Origin: Lelliottia jeotgali
Lineage (GTDB): Bacteria; Pseudomonadota; Gammaproteobacteria; Enterobacterales; Enterobacteriaceae
Assembly: GCA_002271215.1 (NCBI GenBank)
Contig: CP018628.1
Coordinates: forward strand, 1,736,001 to 1,800,000
Direction: 5' to 3'
DNA length: 64,000 bases
This document shows positions 31,828 through 42,573 of this stretch, piece by piece. The translations under genes were made by a program, and so were the position numbers. How positions within the stretch are numbered: the stretch's first letter is position 1; the number at the start of each line of letters is the position of its first letter. The notes beneath the pieces are model-generated. The model was not told the DNA's origin. It saw nothing but the letters and a program-made list of their open reading frames with translations, and searched no databases.

Positions 31828-31833
31828 GCGTAC

Positions 31834-32787
31834 ATGTATACGAAGATTTTAGGTACCGGCAGTTTTCTGCCTGAACAAGTGCGAACCAACGCCGATCTGG
31901 AAAAAATGGTAGATACGTCTGACGAGTGGATTGTCACGCGCACAGGTATCCGTGAACGCCGTATCGCCGGTCAAGATGAATCTGTTACGACTATGGGCTA
32001 TGAAGCGGGCGTCCGCGCGCTGGAAATGGCCGGTATTGATAAAGAAGAGATCGGGCTGATCGTGGTTGCCACCACGTCAGCACCTAATGCTTTCCCAAGC
32101 GCAGCGTGTGAAATTCAGAACAAGCTGGGCATCAAGGGTTGTCCGGCGTTTGATGTCGCTGCTGCCTGTGCCGGTTTTACCTATGCACTGAGCATTGCCG
32201 ATCAATACGTGAAGTCCGGCGCGGTGAAATACGCGCTGGTTATCGGTGCAGACGTGCTGGCGCGTACCTGCAACCCGGAAGATCGTGGAACCATCATTAT
32301 CTTTGGTGATGGTGCGGGCGCTGTACTGTTAGGTCAGTCAGAAGAGCCGGGCATTATCTCGACGCATTTACATGCTGATGGACGTTATGGCGAACTGCTG
32401 ACGTTGCCGAATGCCGATCGTGTCAATCCGGATAACTCCATTTACCTGACGATGGCAGGCAATGAAGTGTTCAAGGTTGCGGTAACGGAGCTGGCCCATA
32501 TTGTCGACGAAACGCTGGAAGCGAACAATCTGGAGCGCTCTGCTCTGGACTGGCTGGTACCGCATCAGGCGAACCTGCGCATTATCAGCGCCACGGCGAA
32601 AAAGCTGGGCATGTCCATGGATAACGTTGTTGTGACGCTCGATCGTCATGGCAATACCTCTGCGGCGTCGGTACCGTGCGCGTTTGACGAAGCGGTACGC
32701 GATGGACGAATTAAACGAGGCCAACTGGTCTTGCTTGAAGCCTTTGGTGGCGGTTTCACCTGGGGCTCCGCGCTGGTTCGTTTCTAA
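31834..32787 (+). CDS. fabH: Beta-ketoacyl-ACP synthase III
   Basis: A 317-residue FabH that condenses acetyl-CoA with malonyl-ACP to start fatty acid synthesis. The catalytic triad is visible: C112 in [11 protein letters not shown], His in [10 protein letters not shown] and Asn in HGNTSAASV. Length equals E. coli FabH. It sits in plsX-fabH-fabD-fabG with gaps of 6-13 bases. Confidence 0.98.
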   Translation: MYTKILGTGSFLPEQVRTNADLEKMVDTSDEWIVTRTGIRERRIAGQDESVTTMGYEAGVRALEMAGIDKEEIGLIVVATTSAPNAFPSAACEIQNKLGIKGCPAFDVAAACAGFTYALSIADQYVKSGAVKYALVIGADVLARTCNPEDRGTIIIFGDGAGAVLLGQSEEPGIISTHLHADGRYGELLTLPNADRVNPDNSIYLTMAGNEVFKVAVTELAHIVDETLEANNLERSALDWLVPHQANLRIISATAKKLGMSMDNVVVTLDRHGNTSAASVPCAFDEAVRDGRIKRGQLVLLEAFGGGFTWGSALVRF

Positions 32788-32800
32788 TTAAGGATTAAAA

Positions 32801-33730
32801 ATGACGCAATTTGCTTTCGTGTTCCCAGGTCAGGGTTCTCAGGCCGTTGGGATGTTGTCTGATTTAGCAGCGCAATACCCCATTATTGAAGAGACTTTCC
32901 GTGAAGCTTCTGATGCTCTGGGTTACGATCTCTGGACGTTGACTCAGCAAGGTCCTGCTGAAGAACTGAACAAAACCTGGCAGACGCAGCCTGCGCTGCT
33001 CACTGCGTCCGTTGCGCTATGGCGTGTATGGCAGCAGCAGGGTGGCAAAGCGCCGGTATTGTTAGCCGGTCACAGCCTGGGCGAATACTCTGCGCTGGTG
33101 TGTGCAGGCGTTGTCGCCTTCGCTGATGCGGTACGTCTGGTCGAAATGCGTGGTAAATTCATGCAGGAAGCCGTGCCAGAAGGCACTGGCGCCATGTCCG
33201 CCATTATTGGTCTGGATGATGCGTCTATCGCTAAAGCCTGTGAAGAATCTGCTGAAGGGCAGGTGGTTTCTCCGGTAAACTTTAACTCGCCAGGTCAGGT
33301 TGTGATCGCGGGTAACAAAGAAGCCGTTGAGCGTGCGGGTGCTGCCTGTAAAGCTGCGGGCGCGAAGCGCGCACTGCCGCTGCCGGTGAGCGTTCCGTCT
33401 CACTGTGCGCTGATGAAACCGGCTGCTGAGAAACTGGCTGCCGAGCTGCAAAAAATCACTTTTAACGCACCGACAGTTCCGGTTGTGAACAACGTTGATG
33501 TGAAATGCGAAACAGCGCCAGAAGCGATTCGCGATGCGCTGGTTCGTCAGCTTTACAGCCCAGTGCAATGGACCAAAACCGTTGAGTTTATGGCCTCACA
33601 GGGCGTTGAGCACCTGTATGAAGCAGGCCCAGGTAAGGTTCTGACCGGTCTGACTAAACGTATTGTTGATACCCTGACTGCATCGGCTATTAACGAGCCA
33701 GATGCCCTGTCAGCGGCACTCGCGCAATAA
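32801..33730 (+). CDS. fabD: Malonyl-CoA:ACP transacylase
   Basis: A 309-residue FabD that loads malonate from CoA onto ACP. The oxyanion loop (FVFPGQGSQ), the active serine S92 in AGHSLGEYSALV and the histidine in VSVPSHCALMK are all present. It lies between fabH and fabG and matches E. coli in length. Confidence 0.98.
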   Translation: MTQFAFVFPGQGSQAVGMLSDLAAQYPIIEETFREASDALGYDLWTLTQQGPAEELNKTWQTQPALLTASVALWRVWQQQGGKAPVLLAGHSLGEYSALVCAGVVAFADAVRLVEMRGKFMQEAVPEGTGAMSAIIGLDDASIAKACEESAEGQVVSPVNFNSPGQVVIAGNKEAVERAGAACKAAGAKRALPLPVSVPSHCALMKPAAEKLAAELQKITFNAPTVPVVNNVDVKCETAPEAIRDALVRQLYSPVQWTKTVEFMASQGVEHLYEAGPGKVLTGLTKRIVDTLTASAINEPDALSAALAQ

Positions 33731-33742
33731 AAGAGGATTACC

Positions 33743-34477
33743 ATGAGTTTTGAAGGAAAAATCGCGCTGGTCACGGGCGCAAGCCGCGGTATCGGACGCG
33801 CCATTGCTGAAACACTGGTCGCGCGCGGCGCGAAAGTCATTGGTACGGCGACCAGCGAGAATGGCGCTCAGGCCATCAGCGAATATTTAGGTGCAAACGG
33901 TAAAGGTCTGATGTTGAATGTGACCGACGCTGCATCTATCGAATCTGTTCTGGAAAATATTCGCGCAGAGTTTGGCGAAGTGGATATTCTGGTCAATAAT
34001 GCCGGAATCACTCGCGACAACTTACTGATGCGAATGAAGGACGACGAGTGGGACGATATCATCGAAACCAACCTGTCATCTGTATTCCGTCTGTCAAAAG
34101 CGGTAATGCGAGCTATGATGAAAAAGCGTCATGGCCGTATTATCACTATCGGTTCTGTGGTTGGTACCATGGGAAATGCTGGTCAGGCCAACTACGCTGC
34201 GGCGAAAGCGGGTCTGATTGGTTTCAGTAAGTCGCTGGCGCGTGAAATCGCGTCACGCGGAATTACTGTAAACGTTGTTGCTCCGGGCTTTATTGAAACG
34301 GACATGACGCGTGCGCTTTCTGACGATCAGCGTGCGGGTATTCTGGCGCAGGTTCCTGCGGGCCGCCTCGGCGGTGCTCAGGAAATCGCCAATGCGGTTG
34401 CATTTTTAGCCTCTGACGAAGCGAGTTACATCACTGGTGAGACTCTCCACGTCAACGGCGGGATGTACATGGTTTAA
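33743..34477 (+). CDS. fabG: 3-oxoacyl-ACP reductase
   Basis: A 244-residue short-chain dehydrogenase that reduces beta-ketoacyl-ACP with NADPH. The cofactor motif GASRGIGRAIAE, the NNAGITRDN block, Ser in TIGSVVGTMG and the YxxxK pair in ANYAAAKAG are intact. It ends 154 bases before acpP; that gap holds the acpP promoter region. Confidence 0.98.
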   Translation: MSFEGKIALVTGASRGIGRAIAETLVARGAKVIGTATSENGAQAISEYLGANGKGLMLNVTDAASIESVLENIRAEFGEVDILVNNAGITRDNLLMRMKDDEWDDIIETNLSSVFRLSKAVMRAMMKKRHGRIITIGSVVGTMGNAGQANYAAAKAGLIGFSKSLAREIASRGITVNVVAPGFIETDMTRALSDDQRAGILAQVPAGRLGGAQEIANAVAFLASDEASYITGETLHVNGGMYMV

Positions 34478-34631
34478 CCACGATCGAAAATATTTGCGTT
34501 ATTAGGGCGAATGGCCTCAAAATAACGTAAAATCGTGGTACGACCTGCCGGGATTTAGTTGCAAATTTTTCAACATTTTATACACTACGAAAACCATCGC
34601 GAAAGCGAGTTTTGATAGGAAATTTAAGAGT

Positions 34632-34868
34632 ATGAGCACTATCGAAGAACGCGTTAAGAAAATTATCGGCGAGCAGCTGGGCGTTAAGCAGGAAGAAGTT
34701 GTGAACTCCGCATCCTTCGTTGAAGACCTGGGCGCAGATTCTCTTGACACCGTTGAGCTGGTAATGGCTCTGGAAGAAGAGTTTGATACTGAGATTCCGG
34801 ACGAAGAAGCTGAGAAAATCACCACCGTTCAGGCTGCCATTGATTACATCAACGGTCACCAGGCGTAA
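34632..34868 (+). CDS. acpP: Acyl carrier protein
   Basis: A 78-residue acidic protein essentially identical to E. coli ACP. The phosphopantetheine serine is S37 counting Met, in [12 protein letters not shown]. It carries growing acyl chains for the fab enzymes around it and for PlsX, LpxA and others. It is separated from fabG and fabF by longer gaps, matching its own strong promoter. Confidence 0.99.
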   Translation: MSTIEERVKKIIGEQLGVKQEEVVNSASFVEDLGADSLDTVELVMALEEEFDTEIPDEEAEKITTVQAAIDYINGHQA

Positions 34869-34880
34869 GTGAACATCTCC

Positions 34881-36201
<1,321 letters not shown>

Positions 36202-36227
36202 GGCCCGCTGCCAGGTAGCGTTAAATA

Positions 36228-36256
36228 AAAAGGTCCGCTTGTCGGGCCTTTTTTAT
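36228..36256 (+). terminator. Intrinsic terminator of fabF
   Basis: Stem aaggtcc/gggcctt (one G-U pair) with loop gcttgtc, followed by a T-run. It lies 27 bases after the fabF stop. Confidence 0.75.
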
Positions 36257-36324
36257 TCAGTTTTCTTCCCTTGTTCTGCATTATTCATCCTGCCAGACTA
36301 GTGAGTCACGCAAAAGGAGTCTCT

Positions 36325-37134
36325 ATGTTCTTAATCAATGGCCATGAGCAGGATACTCTGCCCGCCAACGACAGGGCGACCCAGTTTGGCGATGGCTGCT
36401 TCACAACAGCACGTATTGCTGACGGCAACGTTTGCCTGCTCGAGGCGCATATCCAGCGTTTACAGCTGGCGTGTGAAAGGTTGCTGATTCCCTTTAAACA
36501 GTGGGCTGAACTTCAGCGTGAAATGATCGACATGGCGAAGGGCAACTCTCGCGGCGTGCTGAAAGTCATTATTAGCCGTGGCGCGGGCGGGCGCGGTTAC
36601 AGCGGTGCCAGTTGCCTGAACCCCACCCGAATCCTCTCCGTTTCAGCGTATCCCGCACATTATGACCTGTGGCGACGCGACGGCATCAGCCTGGCGCTCA
36701 GCCCGGTTCATCTGGGGCGAAACCCACTCCTGGCAGGAATCAAACATCTCAACCGGCTTGAGCAGGTTCTGATTCGCACTCATCTTGAACAGTCAGATGC
36801 CGATGAGGCGCTGGTTCTTGACAGCGAAGGGCTGATTACGGAATGCTGTGCGGCTAATTTAATGTGGCGACAGGGTAGCGATGTCTTCACGCCAAAGATT
36901 GACCAGGCCGGTGTCAATGGCATCATGCGGCAGTTTTGTTTGCAGCACATGGCACACTCTGGTTTTCGCGTTGTCGAAGTTCACGCTGGTGTTGAGTCAT
37001 TGCTGACAGCTGATGAGGTCGTTGTCTGCAATGCATTAATGCCCGTTGTGCCGGTTCGTGCTTACGGTCAGTTGCAATGGTCATCGCGTGAGTTGTACTC
37101 GTTTTTAGCCCCACTGTGTGAGCAAACAAAATAG
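36325..37134 (+). CDS. pabC: Aminodeoxychorismate lyase
   Basis: A 269-residue PLP enzyme of the branched-chain aminotransferase fold. It releases pyruvate from 4-amino-4-deoxychorismate to give p-aminobenzoate for folate. The PLP lysine is in [18 protein letters not shown] 36325 has an AAAGGAG ribosome site and gives the E. coli length; the longer upstream frame is discarded. mltG starts two bases after the stop. Confidence 0.96.
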   Translation: MFLINGHEQDTLPANDRATQFGDGCFTTARIADGNVCLLEAHIQRLQLACERLLIPFKQWAELQREMIDMAKGNSRGVLKVIISRGAGGRGYSGASCLNPTRILSVSAYPAHYDLWRRDGISLALSPVHLGRNPLLAGIKHLNRLEQVLIRTHLEQSDADEALVLDSEGLITECCAANLMWRQGSDVFTPKIDQAGVNGIMRQFCLQHMAHSGFRVVEVHAGVESLLTADEVVVCNALMPVVPVRAYGQLQWSSRELYSFLAPLCEQTK

Positions 37135-37136
37135 TC

Positions 37137-38159
37137 ATGAAAAAAATGTTGCGCTTTGTCCTCCTCCTTCTCGTCGTGATGGGTCTCGCCAGCGGCGTAG
37201 GAGTCTGGAAGGTTCGTCAGATGGCGAACAGTCAGATCCTGATTAAAGAAGAAACCGTCTTCACGCTGAAAGCGGGCACCGGGCGCTTAGCGCTGGGCGA
37301 GCAGCTTTATGGCGATAAAATTATTAACCGTCCGCGCGTTTTCCAGTGGCTGCTGCGCCTTGAGCCAGAGCTGTCGCATTTCAAAGCCGGGACCTACCGC
37401 TTTACACCAGGTATGACGGTGCGCGAGATGCTGGAGCTATTGGAAAGTGGCAAAGAGGCGCAGTTCCCGCTGCGATTCGTGGAAGGAATGCGCCTGAGCG
37501 ACTATCTGAAACAGCTGCGCGATGCGCCGTACATCAGCCACACGCTCAAAGATGACAGCTATGCGACCGTCGCAGACGTCCTCAAACTTGAACATCCAGA
37601 ATGGGTGGAAGGCTGGTTCTGGCCCGATACCTGGATGTATACCGCCGGTACGACCGATGTTGCGATTTTGAAGCGCGCGCACAAAAAAATGGTGACCGCC
37701 GTCGAAAAAGCCTGGGAAGGGCGCGCGGAAGGTCTGCCGTACAAAGATCAAAACCAGTTTGTGACTATGGCCTCTATCGTCGAAAAAGAGACGGCCGTGG
37801 CGAGCGAGCGCGATCAGGTGGCATCAGTATTCATTAACCGTCTGCGTATCGGTATGCGTTTGCAAACCGACCCGACGGTGATTTACGGCATGGGCGAGAG
37901 CTATGCCGGAAAGATAAGCCGTAAGGACCTCGAGACGCCAACGGCGTATAATACCTACGTGATTAGCGGTTTGCCGCCAGGCCCAATCGCCACGCCGAGC
38001 CAGGCATCACTGGATGCTGCCGCGCATCCGGCACATACACCGTATCTCTATTTTGTGGCTGACGGAAAAGGGGGGCACACCTTTAACACCAACCTTGCCA
38101 GCCATAATCGCTCTGTTCAGGACTATCTGAAGGCACTTAAGGAAAAAAATGCGCAGTAA
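37137..38159 (+). CDS. mltG: Endolytic murein transglycosylase MltG
   Basis: A 340-residue inner-membrane protein (YceG) with one N-terminal membrane segment (residues ~4-23), a LysM-like part (~40-100) and the catalytic domain with E218 in [10 protein letters not shown]. It cuts nascent glycan strands and limits their length. Near-identical to E. coli in the motif [19 protein letters not shown]. It overlaps tmk by 11 bases, implying translational coupling. Confidence 0.96.
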   Translation: MKKMLRFVLLLLVVMGLASGVGVWKVRQMANSQILIKEETVFTLKAGTGRLALGEQLYGDKIINRPRVFQWLLRLEPELSHFKAGTYRFTPGMTVREMLELLESGKEAQFPLRFVEGMRLSDYLKQLRDAPYISHTLKDDSYATVADVLKLEHPEWVEGWFWPDTWMYTAGTTDVAILKRAHKKMVTAVEKAWEGRAEGLPYKDQNQFVTMASIVEKETAVASERDQVASVFINRLRIGMRLQTDPTVIYGMGESYAGKISRKDLETPTAYNTYVISGLPPGPIATPSQASLDAAAHPAHTPYLYFVADGKGGHTFNTNLASHNRSVQDYLKALKEKNAQ

Positions 38160-38790
38160 TTACATCGTCATAGAGGGGCTGGAAGGCGCCGGGAAAACTA
38201 CCGCACGCAACGTGGTGGTCGACACACTGAAAGAGCTGGGCATCGCGGAGATGGTCTTTACCCGCGAGCCGGGCGGTACTCAGTTGGCCGAAAAGCTGAG
38301 AAGCCTGGTGCTGGATATCAAATCTGTCGGCGACGAAGTGATTAACGATAAAGCCGAAGTGCTGATGTTTTACGCGGCACGCGTACAGCTGGTCGAAACG
38401 GTTATCAAACCTGCGCTGGCAGAAGGGCGCTGGGTGATCGGCGATCGCCATGATCTCTCTACGCAAGCCTATCAGGGCGGCGGCCGCGGTATCGATCAGA
38501 CCATGCTTGCGACCCTGCGTGATGCGGTATTAGGCGATTTTCGCCCTGACCTGACGTTGTATCTGGATGTCACCCCCGCAGTGGGCCTGAAGCGCGCCCG
38601 CGCCCGTGGTGAACTGGATCGCATCGAACAAGAGTCTCTGGATTTCTTTAACCGTACTCGCGCGCGGTATCTTGAACTGGCGGCGCAGGACAGTTCAATT
38701 CGCACCGTCGATGCGACGCAATCCCTGGAAGACGTCACCCGTTCTATTCGCGAAACTGTTATTGCATGGGTACAGGAGCAGCAGGCATGA
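38149..38790 (+). CDS. tmk: Thymidylate kinase
   Basis: A 213-residue kinase that phosphorylates dTMP to dTDP. The P-loop GLEGAGKTT is at residues 10-18, the DR(H) motif is [17 protein letters not shown], and the LID region contains the arginines of [15 protein letters not shown]. It overlaps mltG at its start and holB at its end (ATGA). Confidence 0.97.
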   Translation: MRSNYIVIEGLEGAGKTTARNVVVDTLKELGIAEMVFTREPGGTQLAEKLRSLVLDIKSVGDEVINDKAEVLMFYAARVQLVETVIKPALAEGRWVIGDRHDLSTQAYQGGGRGIDQTMLATLRDAVLGDFRPDLTLYLDVTPAVGLKRARARGELDRIEQESLDFFNRTRARYLELAAQDSSIRTVDATQSLEDVTRSIRETVIAWVQEQQA

Positions 38791-39791
38791 AATGGTATCC
38801 GTGGCTGCGCCCGCACTTTGATCAGCTGATTAGCAGCTATCAGGCCGGTCGGGGGCATCATGCGTTACTGATTCAGGCATTACCCGGCATGGGTGACGAT
38901 GCTCTGATTTATGCTATGACCCGTTTTCTGATGTGTCAGCAGCCGGAAGGTAATAAAAGCTGCGGCAAATGTCGTGGCTGTCAGCTGATGCAGGCGGGTA
39001 CGCACCCGGATTACTACACGCTGGAACCTGAAAAGGGCAAAAACTCGCTCGGTATTGATGCCGTGCGTGAAGTCAGCGAAAAACTGTATGAGCACGCGCG
39101 TCTCGGCGGAGCGAAAGTCGTCTGGTTAAAAGACGCTGCGCTCCTGACGGAGGCGGCGGCGAATGCGCTACTTAAAACGCTGGAAGAGCCGCCAGTGAAT
39201 ACTTGGTTCTTTATGTCCTGTCGCGAACCGGGTCGATTACTGGCCACATTACGCAGTCGTTGTCGTCTTCATCACCTCGCTGCACCGCAGGAAGCATGGG
39301 CCTTAACCTGGCTTGAACGAGAAGTGACGGTGTCACAGGACGCGGCACTGACGGCTTTGCGTTTAAGCAGTGGGGCGCCCGCTGCGGCGCTTGAGTTACT
39401 GCAAAAAGAGACCTGGGCGCAACGCACACAGCTTTGCGATTCCCTGAGCGCTGCGCTGGAAAGTCGCGACTGGCTGAGTTTGCTGAGTGCACTAAACCAC
39501 GAACAGGCTCCCGCGCGCCTGCACTGGCTGGCATCACTGTTACTGGATGCGCTCAAGCTGCAACAAAGCGCGCAGCTTCTCAGTAACGCCGACGTCTGGC
39601 CGCTGGTGAATACGCTGGCGAATCATCTATCGGGTGCCATCCTGCGTGCGATTCTCCACGACGTCAGCCTGTGTCGTGAACAACTGTTAACCGTAACCGG
39701 CGTGAATCGCGAGCTATTACTCACGGACCTGTTACTGCAAATCGAACATTACCTGCAACCAGGCACGCTGCTGCCTGCTTCCCATCTCTGA
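38787..39791 (+). CDS. holB: DNA polymerase III delta-prime subunit
   Basis: A 334-residue clamp-loader subunit. It has the AAA+ fold but a degenerate P-loop ([11 protein letters not shown]), as in E. coli delta-prime, which does not hydrolyse ATP. The four zinc cysteines lie in [17 protein letters not shown], and the SRC arginine-finger motif appears as [13 protein letters not shown] 38787 overlaps the tmk stop by four bases. Confidence 0.96.
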   Translation: MKWYPWLRPHFDQLISSYQAGRGHHALLIQALPGMGDDALIYAMTRFLMCQQPEGNKSCGKCRGCQLMQAGTHPDYYTLEPEKGKNSLGIDAVREVSEKLYEHARLGGAKVVWLKDAALLTEAAANALLKTLEEPPVNTWFFMSCREPGRLLATLRSRCRLHHLAAPQEAWALTWLEREVTVSQDAALTALRLSSGAPAAALELLQKETWAQRTQLCDSLSAALESRDWLSLLSALNHEQAPARLHWLASLLLDALKLQQSAQLLSNADVWPLVNTLANHLSGAILRAILHDVSLCREQLLTVTGVNRELLLTDLLLQIEHYLQPGTLLPASHL

Positions 39792-39801
39792 GAGAGACAT
39801 T

Positions 39802-40596
39802 ATGTTTTTAGTCGACTCACACTGCCATCTCGATGGCCTGGATTATCAATCACTGCATAAAGACGTGGACGATGTGCTGGCGAAAGCCGCCGCCCGCGAT
39901 GTGAAATTCTGTCTGGCGGTCGCCACGACGCTGCCCGGATATCGCTCAATGCGCGATCTGGTGGGCGAGCGTGACAACGTGGTCTTCTCCTGCGGCGTGC
40001 ATCCGCTCAACCAGGATGAAGAGTACGACGTCGAGGATCTGCGCCGGATGGCGGCGGAAGAGGGCGTGGTCGCGATGGGCGAAACCGGGCTGGACTATTT
40101 TTACACGCCGGAAACTAAACCGCGCCAGCAGGAGTCCTTCCGTAACCACATTCGTATCGGGCGTGAGTTGAATAAGCCCGTTATCGTTCATACTCGCGAT
40201 GCGCGCGCCGATACTCTGGTTATCCTGCAGGAAGAAAAGGTGACGGATTGCGGTGGCGTACTACACTGTTTCACAGAAGACAGAGAAACGGCGGGAAAGC
40301 TGCTTGATTTAGGGTTTTATATCTCGTTTTCCGGGATCGTGACGTTCCGTAATGCTGAGCAACTACGTGATGCTGCGCGTTATGTGCCTCTCGACCGGAT
40401 TCTGGTGGAGACAGACTCGCCTTATCTGGCACCGGTGCCGCATCGCGGCAAAGAAAACCAGCCAGCCATGACGCGAGATGTGGCTGAGTATATGGCCGTC
40501 CTGAAGGGTGTCAGCCTCGAAGAACTGGCGCAAGCCACGACGGAAAACTTCGCCAATCTGTTCCACATCGCACCCTCCCGCCTGCAATCTGTTTGA
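39802..40596 (+). CDS. ycfH: TatD-family metal-dependent hydrolase YcfH
   Basis: A 264-residue TIM-barrel hydrolase of the TatD DNase family. Metal ligands are visible: HxH in DSHCHLDGLD, the glutamate in MGETGLDYFY, His in PVIVHTRDA, His in LHCFTEDRE and Asp in VETDSPYLAP. E. coli YcfH is predicted to be a deoxyribonuclease, not proven. It closes the operon and is followed by a hairpin terminator. Confidence 0.95.
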   Translation: MFLVDSHCHLDGLDYQSLHKDVDDVLAKAAARDVKFCLAVATTLPGYRSMRDLVGERDNVVFSCGVHPLNQDEEYDVEDLRRMAAEEGVVAMGETGLDYFYTPETKPRQQESFRNHIRIGRELNKPVIVHTRDARADTLVILQEEKVTDCGGVLHCFTEDRETAGKLLDLGFYISFSGIVTFRNAEQLRDAARYVPLDRILVETDSPYLAPVPHRGKENQPAMTRDVAEYMAVLKGVSLEELAQATTENFANLFHIAPSRLQSV

Positions 40597-40645
40597 AACG
40601 CCTGTTTTTTTTAGGCTCGTAATTAATAAACAAAGCGAGTAAAGT

Positions 40646-40680
40646 TCACCGCCTTATTTAGGGCGGTGACGGTGTTTTTT
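40646..40680 (+). terminator. Terminator after ycfH
   Basis: Stem tcaccgcc/ggcggtga with an eight-base loop, then cggtg and six T's. It ends the pabC-ycfH transcript before the ptsG control region. Confidence 0.65.
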
Positions 40681-40738
40681 GACATATCTGGAAATGGTTT
40701 TTGTAAATTACTGCAAGTTTTCCGAACGTCTTAAGCTG

Positions 40739-40760
40739 AAACGTGATAGCCGTCAAACAA
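40739..40760 (+). promoter_or_regulatory. CRP site of ptsG
   Basis: AAACGTGATAGCCGTCAAACAA resembles the TGTGA-N6-TCACA palindrome and the known E. coli ptsG CRP site. It lies about 135 bases before the start, upstream of the Mlc operator. Confidence 0.7.
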
Positions 40761-40771
40761 AGTCACAGGGA

Positions 40772-40797
40772 TTTATTTTACCCTGTGTAATAAATAA
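40772..40797 (+). promoter_or_regulatory. Mlc operator of ptsG
   Basis: The dyad TTTATTTTACCC...TAATAAATAAA matches the Mlc (DgsA) operator of E. coli ptsG, differing at about one base by memory. Mlc represses ptsG until glucose uptake sequesters it at EIICB-Glc. Confidence 0.75.
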
Positions 40798-40867
40798 AGG
40801 ACGCTTAGATGTCCTGTCCACGGCGCGGTTCTCCCCCCGTGCCCATGCGTGAAAGCGTAAAAAAAAG

Positions 40868-40893
40868 CACAAATACTCAGGAGCACTCTCAAT
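40868..40893 (+). promoter_or_regulatory. SgrS pairing site at the ptsG ribosome site
   Basis: The leader segment with aaatactcaggagcactctc just before the ATG is the same as the E. coli target of sRNA SgrS, including the AGGAG ribosome site. SgrS with Hfq blocks translation and triggers RNase E decay under sugar-phosphate stress. sgrS itself is not in this window. Confidence 0.75.
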
Positions 40894-40894
40894 T

Positions 40895-42328
40895 ATGTTT
40901 AAGAATGCATTTGCTAACCTGCAAAAGGTCGGTAAATCGCTGATGCTGCCAGTATCCGTACTGCCTATCGCAGGTATCCTGCTGGGCGTCGGTTCTGCAA
41001 ACTTCAGCTGGCTGCCAGCCGTAGTTTCACACGTGATGGCCGAAGCAGGCGGTTCTGTTTTTGCTAACATGCCGCTGATCTTCGCGATCGGTGTCGCTCT
41101 GGGCTTCACCAATAACGACGGTGTATCTGCTCTGGCCGCAGTTGTTGCTTACGGCATCATGGTGAAAACCATGGCTGTGGTTGCGCCACTGGTTCTGCAT
41201 TTACCTGCTGAAGAGATCGCAGCGAAACACCTGGCAGATACCGGTGTTCTCGGCGGTATCATCTCCGGTGCTATTGCAGCCTACATGTTTAACCGCTTCT
41301 ATCGCATCAAGCTGCCTGAGTATCTGGGCTTCTTCGCGGGCAAGCGCTTCGTACCGATCATCTCTGGTCTGGCTGCGATCTTCATGGGCGTTGTGCTGTC
41401 CTTCATCTGGCCTCCGATTGGTACGGCTATCCAGACCTTCTCTCAGTGGGCTGCATACCAGAACCCGGTAGTCGCGTTCGGTATCTACGGTTTCGTTGAG
41501 CGTTGCCTGGTGCCATTTGGTCTGCACCACATCTGGAACGTTCCTTTCCAGATGCAGATTGGTGAATACACCAACGCGGCAGGTCAGGTATTCCACGGTG
41601 ATATCCCACGTTACATGGCAGGTGACCCAACTGCAGGCAAACTGTCTGGCGGCTTCCTGTTCAAAATGTACGGTCTGCCGGCTGCAGCGATTGCTATCTG
41701 GCACTCTGCTAAACCAGAGAACCGTGCAAAAGTGGGCGGTATCATGATCTCCGCAGCGTTGACCTCGTTCCTGACCGGTATCACCGAGCCGATCGAGTTC
41801 TCCTTCATGTTCGTTGCGCCGATCCTGTACGTAATCCACGCGGTTCTGGCAGGGCTTGCATTCCCTATCTGTATCCTGCTGGGTATGCGTGACGGTACGT
41901 CCTTCTCGCACGGTCTGATCGACTTCATCGTTCTGTCCGGTAACAGCAGCAAACTGTGGCTGTTCCCAATCGTTGGTGCGTGCTATGCAGTAGCGTACTA
42001 CACCATCTTCCGCGTGCTGATCAAAGCACTGGACCTGAAAACTCCAGGTCGTGAAGATTCAACTGACGATGCGAAAGCGACTTCTACCAGTGAAATGGCT
42101 CCTGCTCTGATTGCAGCTTTCGGCGGCAAAGAAAACATCACTAACCTGGACGCGTGTATCACTCGTCTGCGTGTGAGTGTTGCTGACGTGACTAAAGTTG
42201 ATCAGCCGGGTCTGAAAAAACTGGGCGCAGCGGGCGTAGTTGTTGCAGGTTCGGGTGTTCAGGCAATTTTCGGTACTAAATCCGATAACCTGAAAACCGA
42301 AATGGATGAATACATCCGCAGCAACTAA
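40895..42328 (+). CDS. ptsG: PTS glucose-specific EIICB component
   Basis: A 477-residue permease that imports and phosphorylates glucose. The N-terminal EIIC domain (residues ~1-385) has about ten membrane segments, with the sugar-binding motif [12 protein letters not shown]. The C-terminal EIIB domain carries the phosphorylated cysteine in [16 protein letters not shown] (C421 in E. coli). Length equals E. coli. It is a single-gene unit with its own control region and a clean terminator. Confidence 0.98.
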   Translation: MFKNAFANLQKVGKSLMLPVSVLPIAGILLGVGSANFSWLPAVVSHVMAEAGGSVFANMPLIFAIGVALGFTNNDGVSALAAVVAYGIMVKTMAVVAPLVLHLPAEEIAAKHLADTGVLGGIISGAIAAYMFNRFYRIKLPEYLGFFAGKRFVPIISGLAAIFMGVVLSFIWPPIGTAIQTFSQWAAYQNPVVAFGIYGFVERCLVPFGLHHIWNVPFQMQIGEYTNAAGQVFHGDIPRYMAGDPTAGKLSGGFLFKMYGLPAAAIAIWHSAKPENRAKVGGIMISAALTSFLTGITEPIEFSFMFVAPILYVIHAVLAGLAFPICILLGMRDGTSFSHGLIDFIVLSGNSSKLWLFPIVGACYAVAYYTIFRVLIKALDLKTPGREDSTDDAKATSTSEMAPALIAAFGGKENITNLDACITRLRVSVADVTKVDQPGLKKLGAAGVVVAGSGVQAIFGTKSDNLKTEMDEYIRSN

Positions 42329-42349
42329 GTTGTGACCTGGGGAGACTAA

Positions 42350-42373
42350 GGCAGCCGAATGGCTGCCTTTTTT
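42350..42373 (+). terminator. Intrinsic terminator of ptsG
   Basis: Stem ggcagcc/ggctgcc with loop gaat, followed by six T's, 22 bases after the ptsG stop. Confidence 0.9.
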
Positions 42374-42390
42374 ATTGTGCCCAGACACAA

Positions 42391-42508
42391 GCCCGGTGGC
42401 GCTGACGCTTACCGGGCCTACGATTTGTAGGTCGGGTAAGCGCAGCGCCACCCGACAATTCCCGGGTACCATGCAACCGTAGGTCGGGTAAGCGTAGCGC
42501 CACCCGAC
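42391..42508. repeat. REP cluster between ptsG and fhuE
   Basis: Three REP units: one inverted (42391-42421) and two direct (42427-42456 and 42479-42508). The two direct units are identical except cgcagc/cgtagc. Each can fold through gtcgggt...acccgac. They fill the space between the terminators of the converging ptsG and fhuE genes. Confidence 0.85.
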
Positions 42509-42531
42509 AATTTCCCCCTGGCACAGCACAC

Positions 42532-42555
42532 AAAAAAGGGAGCCAATCGGCTCCC
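42532..42555 (-). terminator. Intrinsic terminator of fhuE
   Basis: Stem gggagcc/ggctccc with loop aatc, followed on the minus strand by six T's, 18 bases after the fhuE stop. Confidence 0.88.
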
Positions 42556-42573
42556 TTTGTCATCACTGCATAC

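Noticed and set aside
42391..42508. Short repeats resembling a CRISPR array
   Set aside because: Units are REP palindromes, with unequal spacing, mixed orientation and only three copies; no cas genes nearby.
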